From contig NZ_PRDB01000025.1 in NCBI RefSeq assembly GCF_002925905.1, positions 1 to 64,000 on the forward strand: DNA of 64,000 nucleotides. The letters are read 5' to 3'. The notes below the pieces were generated by a model. That model made no database searches, was not told the DNA's origin, and saw only the letters and a list, made by a program, of their open reading frames with translations. The translations under genes and the position numbers were made by a program. The stretch is from Klebsiella michiganensis (GTDB lineage: Bacteria > Pseudomonadota > Gammaproteobacteria > Enterobacterales > Enterobacteriaceae). Shown piece after piece: positions 51,728 through 60,945 of this stretch (the first letter of the stretch is position 1; each line of letters starts with the position of its first letter).

Positions 51728-52351
51728 CTACGCCACGCCGTTATTCCCGTGACGCTTAAACGCCGGCCGCTGATTCAGCGCCATATACCAGCGCTCCACT
51801 TCCGCCATTTCAGGATGGGCGAACGGCGTCATTTTCCAGCGATGCACCGACAGGCCAAGGACAATATCCGCCAGCGTAAACTCTCTACCGGCGACCCATG
51901 CCCCGGTTTGCTGCAGCTGCGTATTGACGATCTGCACGCAGCGGGTCCAGGCGGCAATGCTCTCTTTGATAGCCGTCGGATCCTGAAAACGCGGGTCCTT
52001 GCGTACCAGTCCCATAAAGGCATAGCGCCAGGCAGTATTAAATTCCGTTGCCTGCCAGTCCATCCAGTGCTCAACCTCGGCGGCAGCCCGCGGCGCCGTG
52101 GGGAGCAGGTCTTCCCGCCCGGCTTTGCGCGCCAGATAGCGGCAGATGCTGTTCGACTCCCATAACACAAAGTCGTCATCCCGCAGCACGGGCACCAGGC
52201 TGTTCGGATTAAGGGCGCGAAACTCCGGGGTCTCAATCGACTGAAACCCGCTGCCGTAATCCTCCTGCTGATATTCAAGCCCCGCTTCTTCGCAGGTCCA
52301 CAGCACTTTGCGCACGTTAATTGATGAGCGTTTGCCCAGTATTTTTAGCAT
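51728..52351 (-). CDS. Glutathione S-transferase family protein
   Basis: This 207-residue cytosolic GST has an N-terminal thioredoxin-like domain with SSINVRKVLWTCEEAG, where a Ser near residue 9-10 or the following Asn could activate glutathione. The cis-Pro loop is LVPVLRDDDFVLWESNSICRYL, a classic GSH-binding block. The C-terminal helical domain has FTLADIVLGLSVHRW. The substrate is unknown. The start at 52351 gives the family N-terminus; a longer reading across the promoter is rejected. It is divergent from an alcohol dehydrogenase gene, sharing 121 bp. Confidence 0.88.
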   Translation of the reverse strand: MLKILGKRSSINVRKVLWTCEEAGLEYQQEDYGSGFQSIETPEFRALNPNSLVPVLRDDDFVLWESNSICRYLARKAGREDLLPTAPRAAAEVEHWMDWQATEFNTAWRYAFMGLVRKDPRFQDPTAIKESIAAWTRCVQIVNTQLQQTGAWVAGREFTLADIVLGLSVHRWKMTPFAHPEMAEVERWYMALNQRPAFKRHGNNGVA

Positions 52352-52472
52352 TGTCAGCAATTCCTCAATCAAAAGAGATGTTTGTTTCACAATACTGCAT
52401 CGGCGGCGCATGTACAGCCGGATAATGTGTATAGTGGATTGCACGATTTTTCTCCAGGACAGGTTACCCGAC

Positions 52473-53621
52473 ATGTTGACCTCTTTTAACGTTTTAACAC
52501 CGGGCAATATCCGCTTTGGACGCGGCCTTGCTCGCAGCGCCGCCCCCTGGCTCGCCGCCCGCTCCGCACAGATACTGCTGATTCACGGCGCCAGCCTGCA
52601 GCGCGCGGCGTTCTTATTAAGCGAACTCCACGCTCACCAGCTGAACGTCACCACGCTGTCTGTCGCCCATGAACCCGACCTGCAGGATATTGAACGGGGC
52701 GTTCGTCTGGCGCGGGAAAAAGGCGTCGGCGCGGTGGTCAGCCTCGGCGGCGGCGCGGTGATAGATGCCGGCAAAGCGATTGCGGCGCTGGTTCCCGCGC
52801 AGGGGCCCGCGATCGAGTATCTGGAAGTGGTGGGTACCGGGCGCCTGTTAGAAGCCAATCCGCTGCCGTTCGTCGCCATCCCCACCACGGCCGGTACCGG
52901 GGCGGAAGTCACAAAGAACGCGGTGATCAACGTCCCCGAGCAGCAGCGCAAGGTCAGCCTGCGCGACGACCGCATGCTGCCGGACCTGGCGATTGTCGAC
53001 CCATCGCTCACCGACAACACCCCGCGCGCGGTGACCCTCGCTTCCGGCCTGGATGCCCTCACCCAGGTGATTGAGCCCTGGCTGTGCGCCCGGGCGAATC
53101 CTTTTACCGACGCTCTCTGCCGGGAGGCGATCCCGCGCGGCATCAAAGCGCTCAGAACGCTGATGGCCAAAGAGTGTCCGGATAGCCGCGATGAGATGGC
53201 ATGGGTCAGCCTGTGCGGTGGGCTGGCGTTAGCCAACGCCGGTCTCGGCGTCATTCACGGTCTTGCGGGCCCATTAGGCGGTCTGAGCAACGCCCCCCAC
53301 GGTGCGCTTTGCGGCAGCCTGCTTCCCTTCGGCCTGGCGCTCAATGAAACGCAAATTAGCGACGAACGCCTCCGCCAGCGTTTTGCCGACGTACGCCAGT
53401 GGCTGGCCGCCGGACTGGACGCCGATCCGAACAGCGCCTGGGAGAGCCTGCGCGAGTGGAGCCAGCGATCCGGTCTGGGCAATCTGCGCGAGCTCGGCGT
53501 CCCCCGCGAAGCGCTGGAACCCGCGGCCCTCGCCGCCAGCAGCTCATCCTCCATGAAGGCTAACCCGGTTATGCTGACCAGCGAGCAGCTGCTGGAAATG
53601 CTGGAGGCCGCGTGGGAGTAA
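52473..53621 (+). CDS. Iron-containing-type alcohol dehydrogenase family protein
   Basis: This 382-residue group III dehydrogenase has the NAD(P) segment SLGGGAVIDAGKAIAA near 90-104 and the family block IPTTAGTGAEVTKNAV. Metal ligands expected at four places read Asp194, Gln198 (usually His), His262 in GVIHGLA and His276 in APHGAL. The replaced ligand suggests a subtype with altered metal binding or substrate. The substrate is not known; an aldehyde or alcohol is likely. The ATG at 52473 leaves the promoter shared with the GST gene. The pairing hints at a joint detoxification role (inference). Confidence 0.85.
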   Translation: MLTSFNVLTPGNIRFGRGLARSAAPWLAARSAQILLIHGASLQRAAFLLSELHAHQLNVTTLSVAHEPDLQDIERGVRLAREKGVGAVVSLGGGAVIDAGKAIAALVPAQGPAIEYLEVVGTGRLLEANPLPFVAIPTTAGTGAEVTKNAVINVPEQQRKVSLRDDRMLPDLAIVDPSLTDNTPRAVTLASGLDALTQVIEPWLCARANPFTDALCREAIPRGIKALRTLMAKECPDSRDEMAWVSLCGGLALANAGLGVIHGLAGPLGGLSNAPHGALCGSLLPFGLALNETQISDERLRQRFADVRQWLAAGLDADPNSAWESLREWSQRSGLGNLRELGVPREALEPAALAASSSSSMKANPVMLTSEQLLEMLEAAWE

Positions 53622-53651
53622 TGGCTTAATCGCTAAAGCGCCTGGAAATTT

Positions 53652-53675
53652 AGATTTTGTTGCAAAACGAAATCT
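53652..53675. other. Near-perfect 24-bp palindrome between the alcohol dehydrogenase and treF
   Basis: AGATTTTGTT (53652-53661) pairs with AACGAAATCT (53666-53675) at nine of ten positions around GCAA. A second small palindrome, CCGAA-ttt-TTCGG, follows. They start 31 bp after the dehydrogenase stop and could end that transcript. The remaining treF leader shows no other feature. Confidence 0.5.
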
Positions 53676-53887
53676 CCGAATTTTTCGGCGCAATACGAAG
53701 CGGTTAAAACGGTTTTAATGCGCCAGGTCAACGAGTTAAAGCAGAAACCCCGGGCAGACGGTTTAGAACAAAGCGTGATCTACCGCACACTTCTCTTTTC
53801 GTTTCCCGCTGCGAATGTCTAAGCTTAATAGACAGGTCGGGCGCGCCCGGCATCCTCTACTGACGCAATCCGGAGGTCCGTACCACT

Positions 53888-55540
53888 ATGTTCAGCCAGA
53901 AATTACGCAACGTTGATGACGATGAGCTCAGGATCGAAATCGATCCGTGCTACGAAGCCGATCCGTATGAGTTAAAGCTGGATGAAATGTTCGACGCCGA
54001 ACCCGAACCGGAGATCATCGAAGGGCTGCCCGCCTCGGATGCCCTGACCCCTGCCGATCGCTATCTGGAACTGTTCGCTCACGTCCAGAAGTCGCGAATT
54101 TTCGCCGATAGCAAAACCTTCCCCGACTGCGCGCCGAAGCAGGACCCGCTGGATATTTTGATTCACTACCGTCGCGTCCGGCGCACCCCCGGATTCGATC
54201 TCCGCCAGTTTGTTGAAGACCACTTCTGGCTGCCGGAAAACCGCGCCGAGGATTACGTCTCCGATCCCACTCGATCGTTAAAGGAGCATATTGATAATCT
54301 GTGGCCCGTCCTGACCCGCGAGCCGCAGGATCATATTCCCTGGTCGTCGCTGCTGGCGCTGCCGCAGTCTTATATTGTGCCTGGCGGGCGGTTTAGCGAA
54401 ACCTACTACTGGGATTCCTACTTCACCATGCTGGGGCTGGCGGAAAGCGGCCGCGAAGACCTGCTGAAATGCATGGCCGACAACTTCGCGTGGATGATTG
54501 AAATCTACGGCCATATTCCTAACGGCAACCGCACCTACTATCTCAGCCGCTCGCAGCCGCCGGTGTTTGCCCTGATGGTCGAACTGTTTGAAGAGGATGG
54601 GGTTCGCGGCGCCAAACGATACCTTGACCATCTGCGGATGGAGTACAGCTTCTGGATGGACGGCGCGGAATCGCTGATCCCCAATCAGGCCTACCGTCAC
54701 GTGGTGCGGATGCCGGACGGCTCGCTGCTGAACCGCTACTGGGACGATCGCGATACGCCGCGCGATGAGTCATGGCGGGAAGATGTCGAAACGGCGAAGC
54801 ACTCCGGGCGCCCGCCGAACGAGGTCTATCGCGACCTGCGCGCCGGGGCGGAGTCCGGCTGGGATTACTCCAGCCGCTGGCTGCGGGATATCACCCGGCT
54901 GGCGAGCATCCGTACCACCCAGTTTATTCCCATTGATTTGAACGCCTTCCTGTTCAAGCTGGAGAACACCATCGCCAACCTCTCCGGCCTGAAGGGCGAC
55001 CGGGAAACAGAGGCCGCTTTTCGCCAGAAGGCCAGCGAGCGCAGGGCGGCGGTAACCCGCTATCTGTGGGATGACGAAAGCGGCTGTTTCCGCGATTACG
55101 ACTGGCGCCGCGAGCAGCTGGCGCTGTTTTCCGCCGCCAGCCTCGTCGCGCTGTACGTCGGCATGGCGACCCATGAACAGGCCGACAGGCTCGCCGACGC
55201 GGTACGCGCCCGCCTGCTCACCCCCGGCGGTATTATGGCGACGGAATATCAAAGCGGTGAGCAGTGGGATAAGCCCAACGGCTGGGCGCCGCTGCAGTGG
55301 ATGGCGGTACAGGGTTTTAAAATGTACGGCCAGGATCCGCTGGGCGATGAGATAGCCCAAAGCTGGCTGCAAACGGTGAATCATTTCTATAAACAGCACT
55401 ATAAGCTGATTGAAAAGTACCATATCGCCAGCGCCACGCCCCATGAAGGCGGAGGCGGTGAATATCCGCTCCAGGATGGCTTTGGCTGGACGAATGGCGT
55501 GGTGCGCCGGCTTATCGGCCTGTACGGCGAACCGTTGTAA
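53888..55540 (+). CDS. treF: TreF, cytoplasmic trehalase
   Basis: This glycoside hydrolase (GH37) splits trehalose into two glucoses in the cytoplasm. The protein has 550 residues (E. coli 549) with no signal peptide and an acidic N-terminal stretch typical of TreF versus periplasmic TreA. Signature 1 is [15 protein letters not shown] near 163, signature 2 is [13 protein letters not shown] near 457, and the glycine-rich [18 protein letters not shown] is near the end. GGAGG stands 8-9 bases before the ATG. Confidence 0.96.
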   Translation: MFSQKLRNVDDDELRIEIDPCYEADPYELKLDEMFDAEPEPEIIEGLPASDALTPADRYLELFAHVQKSRIFADSKTFPDCAPKQDPLDILIHYRRVRRTPGFDLRQFVEDHFWLPENRAEDYVSDPTRSLKEHIDNLWPVLTREPQDHIPWSSLLALPQSYIVPGGRFSETYYWDSYFTMLGLAESGREDLLKCMADNFAWMIEIYGHIPNGNRTYYLSRSQPPVFALMVELFEEDGVRGAKRYLDHLRMEYSFWMDGAESLIPNQAYRHVVRMPDGSLLNRYWDDRDTPRDESWREDVETAKHSGRPPNEVYRDLRAGAESGWDYSSRWLRDITRLASIRTTQFIPIDLNAFLFKLENTIANLSGLKGDRETEAAFRQKASERRAAVTRYLWDDESGCFRDYDWRREQLALFSAASLVALYVGMATHEQADRLADAVRARLLTPGGIMATEYQSGEQWDKPNGWAPLQWMAVQGFKMYGQDPLGDEIAQSWLQTVNHFYKQHYKLIEKYHIASATPHEGGGGEYPLQDGFGWTNGVVRRLIGLYGEPL

Positions 55541-55608
55541 AAGCGGACTATTCCCGCGGTCGATGTCCTGCTATGTTCATGGCATCGACTTTCGCCGGAA
55601 GCCCAGCT

Positions 55609-56157
55609 ATGCCTGAACTGGTTACCCCACGTCTGCGCTGCTCGCCGCTGCAGCTTGACGACTGGCCCTTTTTTCTCAGCTTACAGCAAGACCCCCAGGT
55701 GATGCTTTACGTCGCGGATCCCCGCCCGGTAGCGGACATTCGCGACGCTTTTGATGCCCGGCTTCCCGCGTGGTCGCCGGGCGCGGCCCACTGGCTGTGC
55801 CTGGTAGTGCGCGACCGCTACACCCACGCTCCCCTGGGCCTCACCGGCTATCAGCACCACGCTGCCGATAGCGCTGAAGCGGGCTTTCTGTTCGCTCCCC
55901 GGGCGCAGGGCAAAGGTTACGGCTATGAGTCTCTGCGCGCACTGTGCGATTACGCTTTCTCCGCCGGCGGCATCCGGCGACTGACGGCAACCGTCACCGC
56001 GGGCAATCTGGCGTCAAAAAATCTGCTGCAAAAGGTCGGTTTTCACCAGGAGGGCGAGCTGCGCGACTGCTACTGGCTCAACGGTCGCTGGCACAACGAT
56101 TGGCTGTTTGGCCTGCTGCGCCGCGATTACCACCAGCCTGGGCCATCTGGCGAATAG
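55609..56157 (+). CDS. GNAT-family N-acetyltransferase (RimJ/RimL type)
   Basis: This 182-residue GNAT protein has the N-terminal block LVTPRLRCSPLQLDDWPFFLSL and the acetyl-CoA loop FAPRAQGKGYGYESLRALCDYAF (Q/RxxGxG/A). NLASKNLLQKVGFHQEGELRDCYWLNGRWHNDW is the RimJ/RimL-type end. It resembles acetyltransferases acting on ribosomal proteins or small amines; the substrate is unknown. ATG 55609 follows GGAAG; ATG 55573 would add 12 unconserved residues and is less likely. Confidence 0.8.
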   Translation: MPELVTPRLRCSPLQLDDWPFFLSLQQDPQVMLYVADPRPVADIRDAFDARLPAWSPGAAHWLCLVVRDRYTHAPLGLTGYQHHAADSAEAGFLFAPRAQGKGYGYESLRALCDYAFSAGGIRRLTATVTAGNLASKNLLQKVGFHQEGELRDCYWLNGRWHNDWLFGLLRRDYHQPGPSGE

Positions 56158-56210
56158 GGCGCGACGCGCTTTTCCTCTACACTGCAGGCCGACAACAGAG
56201 GAAGCGATAA

Positions 56211-56639
56211 ATGTCCCCAACCATACCGCCGCTAAGCCTGCACGGGCTGGAGTTTATTAAGCGAATGCAGGGGTTAGCGCTCGCCCCCTATCGGGACGAA
56301 AGCGGCCTGCGCGTGATTGGCTACGGCCACGTTCTCAATGATTACGAATCGTTCCCTCACTTCACGCGCGAGATCGCGGAGACTCTGCTTATCGTCGATC
56401 TTCTGCAGTGCCAGCGCGAACTTAAGCGCAGGCTCCGGGTCACGCTTAATCAAGCGCAATATGATGCGCTGGTCTCTTTAGCCTTTAGCTGCGGGGCGGC
56501 GTCTCCGGCGCTTGATACCGTCCTCACCCATCTTAACCATCAGCGGTTCGCTGACGCGCTGAGCGCATGGGAAAATATTTGCAGCGGCCGCGAACAGCGG
56601 CGCGAAGAGTGCGCAAGATTCAAAACCAGAGCCGATTAA
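56211..56639 (+). CDS. GH24 lysozyme-fold protein lacking the catalytic Glu
   Basis: The 142-residue protein aligns with T4-type lysozymes: GLEFIKRMQGLALAPYRDE, then LRVIGYGHVL. In T4 lysozyme the catalytic set is Glu11-Asp20-Thr26; here the equivalents are Gln20, Asp29 and Val35. The general acid is therefore replaced by glutamine and the threonine by valine. No signal peptide, holin or phage gene is nearby. It may be inactive on peptidoglycan, bind glycan only, or be a decaying phage gene. The stop overlaps the yhjB stop by a few bases on the other strand. The fold call is good; the function is unknown. Confidence 0.75.
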   Translation: MSPTIPPLSLHGLEFIKRMQGLALAPYRDESGLRVIGYGHVLNDYESFPHFTREIAETLLIVDLLQCQRELKRRLRVTLNQAQYDALVSLAFSCGAASPALDTVLTHLNHQRFADALSAWENICSGREQRREECARFKTRAD

Positions 56640-57244
56640 GTTTCGCTGACGCGATGAAAGACCATCGCCGCCTGGGTACGATTCTTCACGTCCAGCCGAC
56701 GGTACAGCGACTCAAGATGGGCCTTTACCGTGCCGGTGCTGATATTTAACGTCCGGCTAATCTGTTTATTAGAGTCACCGGCGGCCAGCAGCTGCAAAAT
56801 CTCCCGCTGGCGCTGGCTCAAATGAACTCGTTTATTATCGCTCACCTCCGCCATTATTAATCCATCGTCCGGCAAGCAGGGCAGCCCCCGCCGGAGACGG
56901 TTGATGGTCTGAGCGAAAGTGGGCAAACTTTCCTCGCGCTGCACGATGGCCCGCACATTATAAGACAGCGCGCGCTGTAGCCAGCCCTTATTATCGTCAG
57001 AAACGATCAGCAGGACCTGAGCGTGCGGAAAGCGACGCTGTTTTTCCTCCAGCAGCCAACAGCAAAACTCACCGTGCATATCCCCGTCCAGCATGAGCAG
57101 CGCGTCAGGATGCGCCGTCAGCTTCTGCCAGAGCTGTTCAGCCTGACAGGTGCCAAAAATATCAATCTCTGGAATGTATTGCTGGAGGCCAATTTTCATT
57201 CCATGAATAAATATCGACTGCCTGTCAAACATGAGTATCTGCAT
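56636..57244 (-). CDS. yhjB: YhjB, LuxR-family regulator
   Basis: This 202-residue transcription factor has an N-terminal receiver-like domain (MQILMFDRQSIFIHGMKI, then LLMLDGDMHGEF). The C-terminal LuxR helix-turn-helix is LSQRQREILQLLAAGDSNKQISRTLNISTGTVKAHLESLYRRL-like. It is similar to E. coli YhjB along its length; targets are not known. The ATG at 57244 matches the E. coli start; an upstream in-frame start would add a hydrophobic stretch not seen in the family. Confidence 0.9.
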   Translation of the reverse strand: MQILMFDRQSIFIHGMKIGLQQYIPEIDIFGTCQAEQLWQKLTAHPDALLMLDGDMHGEFCCWLLEEKQRRFPHAQVLLIVSDDNKGWLQRALSYNVRAIVQREESLPTFAQTINRLRRGLPCLPDDGLIMAEVSDNKRVHLSQRQREILQLLAAGDSNKQISRTLNISTGTVKAHLESLYRRLDVKNRTQAAMVFHRVSET

Positions 57245-57593
57245 GGGTTTCGCTCCAATAAATAAATGCCCGATGAAAAGGCAAACATCAGCCAAAATAA
57301 ATAACAACTTGCCGTTTGGCCTGGGGCATTTTACCGATAGGGATGCGAAACTAAATATCATAACAATGAATAGTTACAGGGCTTATTGGCCCCATTACTT
57401 ATCCACAATATTTATTACATTTGAATTAAGGAAATTCTTAATGAAACGGGCAAGAAAAAATAAAAATAATACTAATTTTCTAGTTTAAACGAAGCCGGAA
57501 ACGCAGGCGATGGCGAAATGAGAAAAGTCTGTTACGAAATAAGAAGCGCATGAAATACGTTAGCCCCTCCATACTCTATGGAGGGGCGCGGGA
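57245..57593. other. AT-rich yhjB promoter side and SDR 3' flank
   Basis: No gene is supported; a 15-codon basic frame at 57441-57488 is too short to call. The segment 57270-57480 is AT-rich, as is common before yhj regulators. A 10-bp perfect stem, CCCCTCCATA / TATGGAGGGG (57564-57573 and 57577-57586), stands just after the SDR stop and is probably its terminator, though it lacks a U-run. Confidence 0.55.
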
Positions 57594-58352
57594 TTACAAG
57601 AACATCCCACCGGAGACTTCTACGCGCTGGGCGTTCATCCAGCGCAGGTCATCGCTAAGCAGCGCGGCGATGGCATCGCCAATATCATCCGGCAGCCCCA
57701 CTCTTCCGAGCGCCGTTTGCGCGGCAATATGCTGATTCACCTGCGCGTTATCCCTGACCACACCGCCGCCAAAATCGGTTTCAATCGCGCCGGGCGCAAT
57801 AATATTGACCGAAATTCCGCGTTCTCCCAGCTCCTTCGCCTGGTAGCGCGTCAGCACCTCCATCGCGCCTTTCATTGAGGCGTAGGCCGCATAGCCCGGC
57901 AGCGCGAAACGCGCCAGTCCGCTGGAAACGTTGAGGATCCGCCCCCCGTCCTGCAATAACGGCAGCAGGCGTTGGGTAAGGAAAAACGGCCCCTTAAACT
58001 GGATGTTCATTAATTCATCAAACTGCGCCTCGCTGGTTTCAGCAAAGGGAATATTCAGGCCAATTCCGGCATTGTTCAATAAATAGTCGAAGGTCTCCCG
58101 CTGCCAGCGCTGCTGAAGCACTTCTCTTACCTTCTGAGCAAAACTGCCGAAACTGCCAACATCACCGACGTTTAGCGGTAATGCCGCGGCTTTCACGCCC
58201 GTTTGCTCAATTTCAGCCACCACGTCCAGCGCCGCCTGCGGGTTACTGTGCCAGGTCAGAATAATATCGGTTCCCTTTGCCGCCAGCTTTAATGCGGCGT
58301 TTTTTCCCAGTCCACGGCTACCGCCGGTGACTAAAGCGATACGTTGCGTCAT
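57594..58352 (-). CDS. Short-chain dehydrogenase/reductase
   Basis: This 252-residue classical SDR has the cofactor motif TGGSRGLGKNAA at 9-20, the NNAG structural motif, catalytic Ser in LNVSSGLA and YASMK (Tyr-x3-Lys). A threonine-serine-type pocket before HSNPQ suggests NADPH could be used. The substrate is unknown. ATG 58352 (MTQRIALVTGG) is preferred over an upstream in-frame start. It is divergent from the LysR gene yhjC by 119 bp and is probably under its control; E. coli K-12 has no SDR here. Confidence 0.87.
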   Translation of the reverse strand: MTQRIALVTGGSRGLGKNAALKLAAKGTDIILTWHSNPQAALDVVAEIEQTGVKAAALPLNVGDVGSFGSFAQKVREVLQQRWQRETFDYLLNNAGIGLNIPFAETSEAQFDELMNIQFKGPFFLTQRLLPLLQDGGRILNVSSGLARFALPGYAAYASMKGAMEVLTRYQAKELGERGISVNIIAPGAIETDFGGGVVRDNAQVNQHIAAQTALGRVGLPDDIGDAIAALLSDDLRWMNAQRVEVSGGMFL

Positions 58353-58471
58353 CAGAAAACCCCTTCTTGGTTGCGTTTGCATCGCTGAAGAGCTTATTAG
58401 CTGCTATAAAAACAATAAATATGGCAAATTACGTTTTACTGTTTCATTAAAAACAACAATAGGCCGCCGGC

Positions 58472-59371
58472 ATGGATAAAATTCACGCAATGCAGCTGTT
58501 CATCAGAGTCGCGGAGCTGGAAAGTTTTTCCCGCGCCGCCGATACCCTTGGCCTGCCGAAAGGAAGCGTCTCGCGCCAGATTCAGGCGCTGGAGAGCCAC
58601 CTTGGGGTTCGTCTGCTGCATCGCACAACCCGCCGGGTACAGCTGACGCAGGATGGTATGGTTTATTACGAACGCGCCAGAGACCTGCTCAGCAATCTTG
58701 AAGAGCTGGACGGCATGTTTCAGCTCGACCCCTCCAGCATCAGCGGGCGTCTGCGGGTTGATATGCCCGTCGCCGTAGCGAAAAAGCTGGTCATTCCACA
58801 GCTGCCGGCATTTCTGCAGCAGTATCCCGGCATTGAACTGGAGCTCAGCAGCAGCGATCGGTTAGTCGACGTGGTTCGCGAGGGCTTTGACTGCGTGGTG
58901 CGCGTCGGTACGCTGAAAGATTCCGGGCTCATCGCGCGGCCGCTGGGCAAGCTAACGCAAATCAACTGCGCCAGCCCGCAGTACCTGACGCGCTTCGGCT
59001 ATCCGCAATCGCTGGACGATCTCGCCGATCATGCGCTGATCCACTACGCAAGCAGCCTCGGGGTGCGCCCGCTGGGCTTCGAAGTGGTCAGCGAGGGCGC
59101 CGTCCGCTGGATCAAAACCGGCGGCGTCTTGACGGTGAACAGCACCGAGACCTATCAGGCGTCGTGCCTGGCGGGGCTGGGCATTATTCAGGTGCCGCGG
59201 GTGGGGGTTCGGGAATGGCTGCGCACCGGGGAGCTGATAGAAATTCTGCCCCACTACCGCGCCGAGCCGCTGCCGGTGTCGCTCATTTATCCGCACCGGC
59301 GTAATCTCTCGCGCCGGGTACATCTGTTTATGGAGTGGCTGGGCGGCTTGATGAAAAACTACGTTGATTAG
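58472..59371 (+). CDS. yhjC: YhjC, LysR-family regulator
   Basis: This 299-residue LysR regulator of the CrgA-like group has an N-terminal helix-turn-helix, AELESFSRAADTLGLPKGSVSRQIQALE. The effector domain begins near 88 (SGRLRVDMPV). It is closely similar to E. coli YhjC from MDKIHAMQLF onward. Next to E. coli yhjC the partner gene differs; here it faces an SDR gene. Binding to the shared 119-bp region and control of the SDR are inferred. Confidence 0.88.
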   Translation: MDKIHAMQLFIRVAELESFSRAADTLGLPKGSVSRQIQALESHLGVRLLHRTTRRVQLTQDGMVYYERARDLLSNLEELDGMFQLDPSSISGRLRVDMPVAVAKKLVIPQLPAFLQQYPGIELELSSSDRLVDVVREGFDCVVRVGTLKDSGLIARPLGKLTQINCASPQYLTRFGYPQSLDDLADHALIHYASSLGVRPLGFEVVSEGAVRWIKTGGVLTVNSTETYQASCLAGLGIIQVPRVGVREWLRTGELIEILPHYRAEPLPVSLIYPHRRNLSRRVHLFMEWLGGLMKNYVD

Positions 59372-59643
59372 GCCGAATGATGAAAAATCTGTATTTGAGA
59401 GCGTGCCGATATTCCCTGCCGGGTGCCGGCTGACGCCTTACACGGCGTAAAAAAACCAATAATATCATTATATTATTAATTTCGCCCAGGGCCATGCAAA
59501 CGCAGCGCTGCCGGGGAATAACACAAGAACGCGCTTCAGTGATTCGCAGATTCCGATGCCCGCTCCCCCCCGATACGCCCCATCCGTGATTTTACGTATA
59601 TAATTTTTGAAGAATATCGCTGTAAAAAAGGAAGAAATAATTT
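59372..59643. other. yhjC-yhjD gap
   Basis: No gene is visible. An AT-rich inverted repeat AATAATA-tcatta-TATTATT lies near 59457-59477, and a GC hairpin-like stretch near 59410-59450 may end yhjC. The purine-rich yhjD ribosome-binding site (aaaaaggaag) is at the right edge. Confidence 0.45.
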
Positions 59644-60675
59644 ATGACGCCGGAAAACGACGCTCAACGCCCAACCGAGGATCCGGGCCAGCAGCCGGAT
59701 AAAAACAAAAGCGCGATGGCTGCGATAAACGACTCTACCGTGGCGAAAAAAGCCAACCAGGCGCTGAAAAGCGTCACCGGAACGGCGGAAAAAGTTCAGC
59801 GTAACCATATGGTCGCCCATATCATCCGCGCCGCGGAGCGCTTTAACGACAGGCTGGGTAATCAGTTTGGCGCGGCAATCACCTACTTCTCGTTTTTATC
59901 GATGATCCCAATCCTGATGGTCTCTTTTGCGGCCGCCGGTTTTGTTCTCGCCTCGCATCCCACGCTGCTACAGGACATCTTCGATAAAATCCTGCTTAAC
60001 GTTAGCGACCCGACGCTGGCGGCAACGCTGAAAAATACCATCAATACCGCCGTACAGCAGCGTACCGCCGTCGGTATCGTGGGTCTGCTGGTGGCGCTCT
60101 ACTCCGGCATTAACTGGATGGGCAACCTGCGTGAGGCCATCCGCGCCCAGTCGCGCGACGTCTGGGAACGCACGCCGCAGGATCAGGAGAAAATTTGGGT
60201 TAAGTATTTCCGCGACTTTATCTCGCTGATCGGCCTGCTGGTTGCGCTGGTCATTACCTTGTCGATCACCTCTATCGCCGGCTCGGCCCAGCAGATGATT
60301 ATCTCGGCGCTTTATCTTGATTATATCGAGTGGCTGAAACCGGCGTGGCGGCTGATTGGCCTCGCGATTTCCATCTTCGCCAACTATCTGCTGTTTTTCT
60401 GGATTTTCTGGCGACTCCCGCGCCACCGCCCTCGCCGTAAGGCGCTGATTCGCGGCACCCTGATTGCGGCCGTCGGCTTTGAGATAATCAAAATCATTAT
60501 GACCTGGACGCTACCGGCGCTGGTGAAATCCCCATCCGGGGCGGCATTCGGTTCGGTGTTGGGGATAATGGCCTTCTTCTATTTTTTTGCCCGCCTGACG
60601 CTGTTCTGCGCCGCATGGATTGCCACCGCCGAATATAAAGACGACCGCCGGATGCCGGGCAAAGCCCACGACTAA
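59644..60675 (+). CDS. yhjD: YhjD, YihY-family inner membrane protein
   Basis: This 343-residue protein has a charged N-terminal tail (about 60 residues) and six hydrophobic segments of the YihY/UPF0761 family. The characteristic helix starts FGAAITYFSFLSMIPILMVSF, and YNGxNW-like LYSGINWMGNLREAIRAQ follows. In E. coli a point change in YhjD allows growth without Kdo in lipid A. That suggests a role in lipid precursor export, but the native function is unclear. It stands alone, followed by a 9-bp hairpin. Confidence 0.92.
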   Translation: MTPENDAQRPTEDPGQQPDKNKSAMAAINDSTVAKKANQALKSVTGTAEKVQRNHMVAHIIRAAERFNDRLGNQFGAAITYFSFLSMIPILMVSFAAAGFVLASHPTLLQDIFDKILLNVSDPTLAATLKNTINTAVQQRTAVGIVGLLVALYSGINWMGNLREAIRAQSRDVWERTPQDQEKIWVKYFRDFISLIGLLVALVITLSITSIAGSAQQMIISALYLDYIEWLKPAWRLIGLAISIFANYLLFFWIFWRLPRHRPRRKALIRGTLIAAVGFEIIKIIMTWTLPALVKSPSGAAFGSVLGIMAFFYFFARLTLFCAAWIATAEYKDDRRMPGKAHD

Positions 60676-60684
60676 ACCATCGCT

Positions 60685-60714
60685 GGGCTGAATAAAAGAC
60701 GCAAAATTCAGCCC
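60685..60714. terminator. Hairpin after yhjD
   Basis: GGGCTGAAT (60685-60693) and ATTCAGCCC (60706-60714) form a perfect 9-bp stem 10 bp after the stop. No U-run follows, so it may be a processing or stabilising hairpin. The remaining part of the 270-bp gap to yhjE is AT-rich promoter-type sequence. Confidence 0.6.
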
Positions 60715-60945
60715 AACCTGGCATTTCAGCATATAAATCCAACATGTAACTTTTATTTAACCTAAACCTGGTTTTATCGACCATTATTTGAATTTTGTGA
60801 AGCATTTCATAGAAGTTATTTTTCTGGCACAGAAATTATTCACTTTTTGCTTCTTTTTTCGCCTCCCCCGCCCCTTGTTACAGATTGAAATGTCCCCAAG
60901 GCTGTGGCTATATGGCCTTTCGTTCGCAAAAAATAAGAAAGATCT

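Noticed and set aside
57441-57488. Short basic 15-codon frame in the yhjB upstream gap
   Set aside because: It is very short, in AT-rich sequence, and has no conserved context that I can see.
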